31,206 nucleotides of DNA from Mesostigma viride (Eukaryota > Streptophyta > Mesostigmatophyceae > Mesostigmatales > Mesostigmataceae). Below the pieces are notes generated by a model. The model was not told where the DNA came from. It searched no databases and saw only the letters and a list, made by a program, of their open reading frames with translations. The stretch spans positions 1-31,206 of the forward strand of contig RPFO01001010.1 of NCBI GenBank assembly GCA_009746045.1, in the 5' to 3' direction. Shown here piece by piece: positions 24,101 to 31,206 of the stretch (position 1 is the stretch's first letter; every line of letters starts with the position of its first letter). A program made the position numbers and the translations under genes.

Positions 24101-27100
24101 CAAAGTGCCGGACGGCAGGCGGTACCACCATTCCGTGGCAGCTTGGCCCAGTTTGCTACCGGCTGGCACACGTTTTCAGTGAATTTTGGGCTCCAGATTT
24201 AAATGCAACGTGCGGTTTGAGGCAGGGGAAAACATGCGTGGACGATAGGAATTATAGCACCGGCGGGCTTCAAAGTGCCGGACGGCAGGCGGTACCACCA
24301 TTCCGTGGCAGCTTGGCCCAGTTTGCTACCGGCTGGCACACGTTTTCAGTGAATTTTGGGCTCCAGATTTAAATGCAACGTGCGGTTTGAGGCAGGGGAA
24401 AACATGCGTGGACGATAGGAATTATAGCACCGGCGGGCTTCAAAGTGCCGGACGGCAGGCGGTACCACCATTCCGTGGCAGCTTGGCCCAGTTTGCTACC
24501 GGCTGGCACACGTTTTCAGTGAATTTTGGGCTCCAGATTTAAATGCAACGTGCGGTTTGAGGCAGGGGAAAACATGCGTGGACGATAGGAATTATAGCAC
24601 CGGCGGGCTTCAAAGTGCCGGACGGCAGGCGGTACCACCATTCCGTGGCAGCTTGGCCCAGTTTGCTACCGGCTGGCACACGTTTTCAGTGAATTTTGGG
24701 CTCCAGATTTAAATGCAACGTGCGGTTTGAGGCAGGGGAAAACATGCGTGGACGATAGGAATTATAGCACCGGCGGGCTTCAAAGTGCCGGACGGCAGGC
24801 GGTACCACCATTCCGTGGCAGCTTGGCCCAGTTTGCTACCGGCTGGCACACGTTTTCAGTGAATTTTGGGCTCCAGATTTAAATGCAACGTGCGGTTTGA
24901 GGCAGGGGAAAACATGCGTGGACGATAGGAATTATAGCACCGGCGGGCTTCAAAGTGCCGGACGGCAGGCGGTACCACCATTCCGTGGCAGCTTGGCCCA
25001 GTTTGCTACCGGCTGGCACACGTTTTCAGTGAATTTTGGGCTCCAGATTTAAATGCAACGTGCGGTTTGAGGCAGGGGAAAACATGCGTGGACGATAGGA
25101 ATTATAGCACCGGCGGGCTTCAAAGTGCCGGACGGCAGGCGGTACCACCATTCCGTGGCAGCTTGGCCCAGTTTGCTACCGGCTGGCACACGTTTTCAGT
25201 GAATTTTGGGCTCCAGATTTAAATGCAACGTGCGGTTTGAGGCAGGGGAAAACATGCGTGGACGATAGGAATTATAGCACCGGCGGGCTTCAAAGTGCCG
25301 GACGGCAGGCGGTACCACCATTCCGTGGCAGCTTGGCCCAGTTTGCTACCGGCTGGCACACGTTTTCAGTGAATTTTGGGCTCCAGATTTAAATGCAACG
25401 TGCGGTTTGAGGCAGGGGAAAACATGCGTGGACGATAGGAATTATAGCACCGGCGGGCTTCAAAGTGCCGGACGGCAGGCGGTACCACCATTCCGTGGCA
25501 GCTTGGCCCAGTTTGCTACCGGCTGGCACACGTTTTCAGTGAATTTTGGGCTCCAGATTTAAATGCAACGTGCGGTTTGAGGCAGGGGAAAACATGCGTG
25601 GACGATAGGAATTATAGCACCGGCGGGCTTCAAAGTGCCGGACGGCAGGCGGTACCACCATTCCGTGGCAGCTTGGCCCAGTTTGCTACCGGCTGGCACA
25701 CGTTTTCAGTGAATTTTGGGCTCCAGATTTAAATGCAACGTGCGGTTTGAGGCAGGGGAAAACATGCGTGGACGATAGGAATTATAGCACCGGCGGGCTT
25801 CAAAGTGCCGGACGGCAGGCGGTACCACCATTCCGTGGCAGCTTGGCCCAGTTTGCTACCGGCTGGCACACGTTTTCAGTGAATTTTGGGCTCCAGATTT
25901 AAATGCAACGTGCGGTTTGAGGCAGGGGAAAACATGCGTGGACGATAGGAATTATAGCACCGGCGGGCTTCAAAGTGCCGGACGGCAGGCGGTACCACCA
26001 TTCCGTGGCAGCTTGGCCCAGTTTGCTACCGGCTGGCACACGTTTTCAGTGAATTTTGGGCTCCAGATTTAAATGCAACGTGCGGTTTGAGGCAGGGGAA
26101 AACATGCGTGGACGATAGGAATTATAGCACCGGCGGGCTTCAAAGTGCCGGACGGCAGGCGGTACCACCATTCCGTGGCAGCTTGGCCCAGTTTGCTACC
26201 GGCTGGCACACGTTTTCAGTGAATTTTGGGCTCCAGATTTAAATGCAACGTGCGGTTTGAGGCAGGGGAAAACATGCGTGGACGATAGGAATTATAGCAC
26301 CGGCGGGCTTCAAAGTGCCGGACGGCAGGCGGTACCACCATTCCGTGGCAGCTTGGCCCAGTTTGCTACCGGCTGGCACACGTTTTCAGTGAATTTTGGG
26401 CTCCAGATTTAAATGCAACGTGCGGTTTGAGGCAGGGGAAAACATGCGTGGACGATAGGAATTATAGCACCGGCGGGCTTCAAAGTGCCGGACGGCAGGC
26501 GGTACCACCATTCCGTGGCAGCTTGGCCCAGTTTGCTACCGGCTGGCACACGTTTTCAGTGAATTTTGGGCTCCAGATTTAAATGCAACGTGCGGTTTGA
26601 GGCAGGGGAAAACATGCGTGGACGATAGGAATTATAGCACCGGCGGGCTTCAAAGTGCCGGACGGCAGGCGGTACCACCATTCCGTGGCAGCTTGGCCCA
26701 GTTTGCTACCGGCTGGCACACGTTTTCAGTGAATTTTGGGCTCCAGATTTAAATGCAACGTGCGGTTTGAGGCAGGGGAAAACATGCGTGGACGATAGGA
26801 ATTATAGCACCGGCGGGCTTCAAAGTGCCGGACGGCAGGCGGTACCACCATTCCGTGGCAGCTTGGCCCAGTTTGCTACCGGCTGGCACACGTTTTCAGT
26901 GAATTTTGGGCTCCAGATTTAAATGCAACGTGCGGTTTGAGGCAGGGGAAAACATGCGTGGACGATAGGAATTATAGCACCGGCGGGCTTCAAAGTGCCG
27001 GACGGCAGGCGGTACCACCATTCCGTGGCAGCTTGGCCCAGTTTGCTACCGGCTGGCACACGTTTTCAGTGAATTTTGGGCTCCAGATTTAAATGCAACG

Positions 27101-30100
27101 TGCGGTTTGAGGCAGGGGAAAACATGCGTGGACGATAGGAATTATAGCACCGGCGGGCTTCAAAGTGCCGGACGGCAGGCGGTACCACCATTCCGTGGCA
27201 GCTTGGCCCAGTTTGCTACCGGCTGGCACACGTTTTCAGTGAATTTTGGGCTCCAGATTTAAATGCAACGTGCGGTTTGAGGCAGGGGAAAACATGCGTG
27301 GACGATAGGAATTATAGCACCGGCGGGCTTCAAAGTGCCGGACGGCAGGCGGTACCACCATTCCGTGGCAGCTTGGCCCAGTTTGCTACCGGCTGGCACA
27401 CGTTTTCAGTGAATTTTGGGCTCCAGATTTAAATGCAACGTGCGGTTTGAGGCAGGGGAAAACATGCGTGGACGATAGGAATTATAGCACCGGCGGGCTT
27501 CAAAGTGCCGGACGGCAGGCGGTACCACCATTCCGTGGCAGCTTGGCCCAGTTTGCTACCGGCTGGCACACGTTTTCAGTGAATTTTGGGCTCCAGATTT
27601 AAATGCAACGTGCGGTTTGAGGCAGGGGAAAACATGCGTGGACGATAGGAATTATAGCACCGGCGGGCTTCAAAGTGCCGGACGGCAGGCGGTACCACCA
27701 TTCCGTGGCAGCTTGGCCCAGTTTGCTACCGGCTGGCACACGTTTTCAGTGAATTTTGGGCTCCAGATTTAAATGCAACGTGCGGTTTGAGGCAGGGGAA
27801 AACATGCGTGGACGATAGGAATTATAGCACCGGCGGGCTTCAAAGTGCCGGACGGCAGGCGGTACCACCATTCCGTGGCAGCTTGGCCCAGTTTGCTACC
27901 GGCTGGCACACGTTTTCAGTGAATTTTGGGCTCCAGATTTAAATGCAACGTGCGGTTTGAGGCAGGGGAAAACATGCGTGGACGATAGGAATTATAGCAC
28001 CGGCGGGCTTCAAAGTGCCGGACGGCAGGCGGTACCACCATTCCGTGGCAGCTTGGCCCAGTTTGCTACCGGCTGGCACACGTTTTCAGTGAATTTTGGG
28101 CTCCAGATTTAAATGCAACGTGCGGTTTGAGGCAGGGGAAAACATGCGTGGACGATAGGAATTATAGCACCGGCGGGCTTCAAAGTGCCGGACGGCAGGC
28201 GGTACCACCATTCCGTGGCAGCTTGGCCCAGTTTGCTACCGGCTGGCACACGTTTTCAGTGAATTTTGGGCTCCAGATTTAAATGCAACGTGCGGTTTGA
28301 GGCAGGGGAAAACATGCGTGGACGATAGGAATTATAGCACCGGCGGGCTTCAAAGTGCCGGACGGCAGGCGGTACCACCATTCCGTGGCAGCTTGGCCCA
28401 GTTTGCTACCGGCTGGCACACGTTTTCAGTGAATTTTGGGCTCCAGATTTAAATGCAACGTGCGGTTTGAGGCAGGGGAAAACATGCGTGGACGATAGGA
28501 ATTATAGCACCGGCGGGCTTCAAAGTGCCGGACGGCAGGCGGTACCACCATTCCGTGGCAGCTTGGCCCAGTTTGCTACCGGCTGGCACACGTTTTCAGT
28601 GAATTTTGGGCTCCAGATTTAAATGCAACGTGCGGTTTGAGGCAGGGGAAAACATGCGTGGACGATAGGAATTATAGCACCGGCGGGCTTCAAAGTGCCG
28701 GACGGCAGGCGGTACCACCATTCCGTGGCAGCTTGGCCCAGTTTGCTACCGGCTGGCACACGTTTTCAGTGAATTTTGGGCTCCAGATTTAAATGCAACG
28801 TGCGGTTTGAGGCAGGGGAAAACATGCGTGGACGATAGGAATTATAGCACCGGCGGGCTTCAAAGTGCCGGACGGCAGGCGGTACCACCATTCCGTGGCA
28901 GCTTGGCCCAGTTTGCTACCGGCTGGCACACGTTTTCAGTGAATTTTGGGCTCCAGATTTAAATGCAACGTGCGGTTTGAGGCAGGGGAAAACATGCGTG
29001 GACGATAGGAATTATAGCACCGGCGGGCTTCAAAGTGCCGGACGGCAGGCGGTACCACCATTCCGTGGCAGCTTGGCCCAGTTTGCTACCGGCTGGCACA
29101 CGTTTTCAGTGAATTTTGGGCTCCAGATTTAAATGCAACGTGCGGTTTGAGGCAGGGGAAAACATGCGTGGACGATAGGAATTATAGCACCGGCGGGCTT
29201 CAAAGTGCCGGACGGCAGGCGGTACCACCATTCCGTGGCAGCTTGGCCCAGTTTGCTACCGGCTGGCACACGTTTTCAGTGAATTTTGGGCTCCAGATTT
29301 AAATGCAACGTGCGGTTTGAGGCAGGGGAAAACATGCGTGGACGATAGGAATTATAGCACCGGCGGGCTTCAAAGTGCCGGACGGCAGGCGGTACCACCA
29401 TTCCGTGGCAGCTTGGCCCAGTTTGCTACCGGCTGGCACACGTTTTCAGTGAATTTTGGGCTCCAGATTTAAATGCAACGTGCGGTTTGAGGCAGGGGAA
29501 AACATGCGTGGACGATAGGAATTATAGCACCGGCGGGCTTCAAAGTGCCGGACGGCAGGCGGTACCACCATTCCGTGGCAGCTTGGCCCAGTTTGCTACC
29601 GGCTGGCACACGTTTTCAGTGAATTTTGGGCTCCAGATTTAAATGCAACGTGCGGTTTGAGGCAGGGGAAAACATGCGTGGACGATAGGAATTATAGCAC
29701 CGGCGGGCTTCAAAGTGCCGGACGGCAGGCGGTACCACCATTCCGTGGCAGCTTGGCCCAGTTTGCTACCGGCTGGCACACGTTTTCAGTGAATTTTGGG
29801 CTCCAGATTTAAATGCAACGTGCGGTTTGAGGCAGGGGAAAACATGCGTGGACGATAGGAATTATAGCACCGGCGGGCTTCAAAGTGCCGGACGGCAGGC
29901 GGTACCACCATTCCGTGGCAGCTTGGCCCAGTTTGCTACCGGCTGGCACACGTTTTCAGTGAATTTTGGGCTCCAGATTTAAATGCAACGTGCGGTTTGA
30001 GGCAGGGGAAAACATGCGTGGACGATAGGAATTATAGCACCGGCGGGCTTCAAAGTGCCGGACGGCAGGCGGTACCACCATTCCGTGGCAGCTTGGCCCA

Positions 30101-31110
30101 GTTTGCTACCGGCTGGCACACGTTTTCAGTGAATTTTGGGCTCCAGATTTAAATGCAACGTGCGGTTTGAGGCAGGGGAAAACATGCGTGGACGATAGGA
30201 ATTATAGCACCGGCGGGCTTCAAAGTGCCGGACGGCAGGCGGTACCACCATTCCGTGGCAGCTTGGCCCAGTTTGCTACCGGCTGGCACACGTTTTCAGT
30301 GAATTTTGGGCTCCAGATTTAAATGCAACGTGCGGTTTGAGGCAGGGGAAAACATGCGTGGACGATAGGAATTATAGCACCGGCGGGCTTCAAAGTGCCG
30401 GACGGCAGGCGGTACCACCATTCCGTGGCAGCTTGGCCCAGTTTGCTACCGGCTGGCACACGTTTTCAGTGAATTTTGGGCTCCAGATTTAAATGCAACG
30501 TGCGGTTTGAGGCAGGGGAAAACATGCGTGGACGATAGGAATTATAGCACCGGCGGGCTTCAAAGTGCCGGACGGCAGGCGGTACCACCATTCCGTGGCA
30601 GCTTGGCCCAGTTTGCTACCGGCTGGCACACGTTTTCAGTGAATTTTGGGCTCCAGATTTAAATGCAACGTGCGGTTTGAGGCAGGGGAAAACATGCGTG
30701 GACGATAGGAATTATAGCACCGGCGGGCTTCAAAGTGCCGGACGGCAGGCGGTACCACCATTCCGTGGCAGCTTGGCCCAGTTTGCTACCGGCTGGCACA
30801 CGTTTTCAGTGAATTTTGGGCTCCAGATTTAAATGCAACGTGCGGTTTGAGGCAGGGGAAAACATGCGTGGACGATAGGAATTATAGCACCGGCGGGCTT
30901 CAAAGTGCCGGACGGCAGGCGGTACCACCATTCCGTGGCAGCTTGGCCCAGTTTGCTACCGGCTGGCACACGTTTTCAGTGAATTTTGGGCTCCAGATTT
31001 AAATGCAACGTGCGGTTTGAGGCAGGGGAAAACATGCGTGGACGATAGGAATTATAGCACCGGCGGGCTTCAAAGTGCCGGACGGCAGGCGGTACCACCA
31101 TTCCGTGGCA

Positions 31111-31206
31111 GCTTGGCCCAGTTTGCTACCGGCTGGCACACGTTTTCAGTGAATTTTGGGCTCCAGATTTAAATGCAACGTGCGGTTTGAGGCAGGGGAA
31201 AACATG
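31111..31206. repeat. Truncated last monomer (96 bp) at the window edge
   Basis: The 184th copy begins at 31111 in perfect phase and is cut at unit position 96, just after the CATG at unit positions 93-96. The cut is the end of the window and not a biological junction that can be seen. Nothing but repeat is present up to the last base. Confidence 0.97.

Larger units (their letters stand above)
1..31206. repeat. 170-bp satellite tandem array, 183.6 identical copies
   Basis: The entire window is a head-to-tail array of one 170-bp unit: 183 full copies plus 96 bp of another. Unit starts fall at 1 + 170n up to 31111, and printed lines recur every 1020 bases (6 x 170), so no net indel exists anywhere. 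I saw no base differences between copies by eye. No higher-order period can be defined because the copies do not differ. Stops occur in every frame, and 170 is not a multiple of 3, so this is not a protein repeat. About 170 bp is close to one nucleosome plus linker, a common size for eukaryotic centromeric or heterochromatic satellites. That comparison and the complete lack of genes support a satellite call. The family, the chromosomal location and the organism are not recognisable from sequence alone. Both ends of the array lie outside the window. Confidence 0.98.

Noticed and set aside
1-31206. CRISPR array
   Set aside because: There are no variable spacers; the full 170-bp period is identical from copy to copy.
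1-31206. Protein with tandem domain repeats
   Set aside because: 170 is not divisible by 3, so the frame shifts every copy. Stops at + positions 40, 60, 78, 106 and 115, and - strand stops at + positions 16, 36, 59, 112 and 130, close every path.
1-31206. rDNA intergenic-spacer subrepeats
   Set aside because: This cannot be excluded by sequence alone, but 31 kb of identical subrepeats without any rRNA or spacer sequence would be unusually long. A satellite fits better.
1-31206. Plasmid or phage replication iterons
   Set aside because: Iterons are short (around 20 bp), few, and next to a replication gene; none of this applies here.

Overview
The whole window is one head-to-tail tandem array of a single 170-bp unit. 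It holds 183 complete copies (1-31110) and a 96-bp partial copy (31111-31206). The array runs off both edges, so no flanking unique DNA, array boundary or gene is visible. The phase never slips: the unit start recurs at 1, 171, 341 and so on to 31111, and the printed lines repeat every 1020 bases (six units). By eye I found no substitution, insertion or deletion between copies. A stray single-base variant could escape a reading by eye, but a net indel could not.

The unit is 55.3% GC (G 54, C 40, A 38, T 38, counted by hand). It has an AT-rich patch at unit positions 33-64 (about 31% GC), a GC-rich patch at 118-150 (about 73% GC), an excess of G over C on the + strand, and 12 CpGs, close to the number expected from composition. 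Small structures recur in each unit: a two-tier G-quadruplex pattern (140-152), competing short hairpins (120-141 and 136-147), a wider imperfect inverted repeat (29-37 with 88-96) and the palindrome ATTTAAAT (57-64).

The array does not encode protein. Because 170 is not a multiple of 3, any reading frame rotates through all three phases in successive copies, and every frame meets stops on both strands. The longest stop-free run is 94 codons on + without an ATG, and the longest ATG-started frame is 41 codons on -.

The most likely identity is satellite DNA of a eukaryote (centromeric, pericentromeric, subtelomeric or similar heterochromatin), judged from the nucleosome-scale unit length, the array size and the lack of coding capacity. 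I do not recognise the monomer and cannot name the organism. It lacks a CENP-B box and does not look like primate alpha satellite despite the similar length. The striking feature is apparently perfect homogeneity over 31 kb. This means very recent amplification or very efficient homogenisation, or else an assembly or concatemer artefact. I found no multi-gene system, mobile element, CRISPR array or RNA gene.
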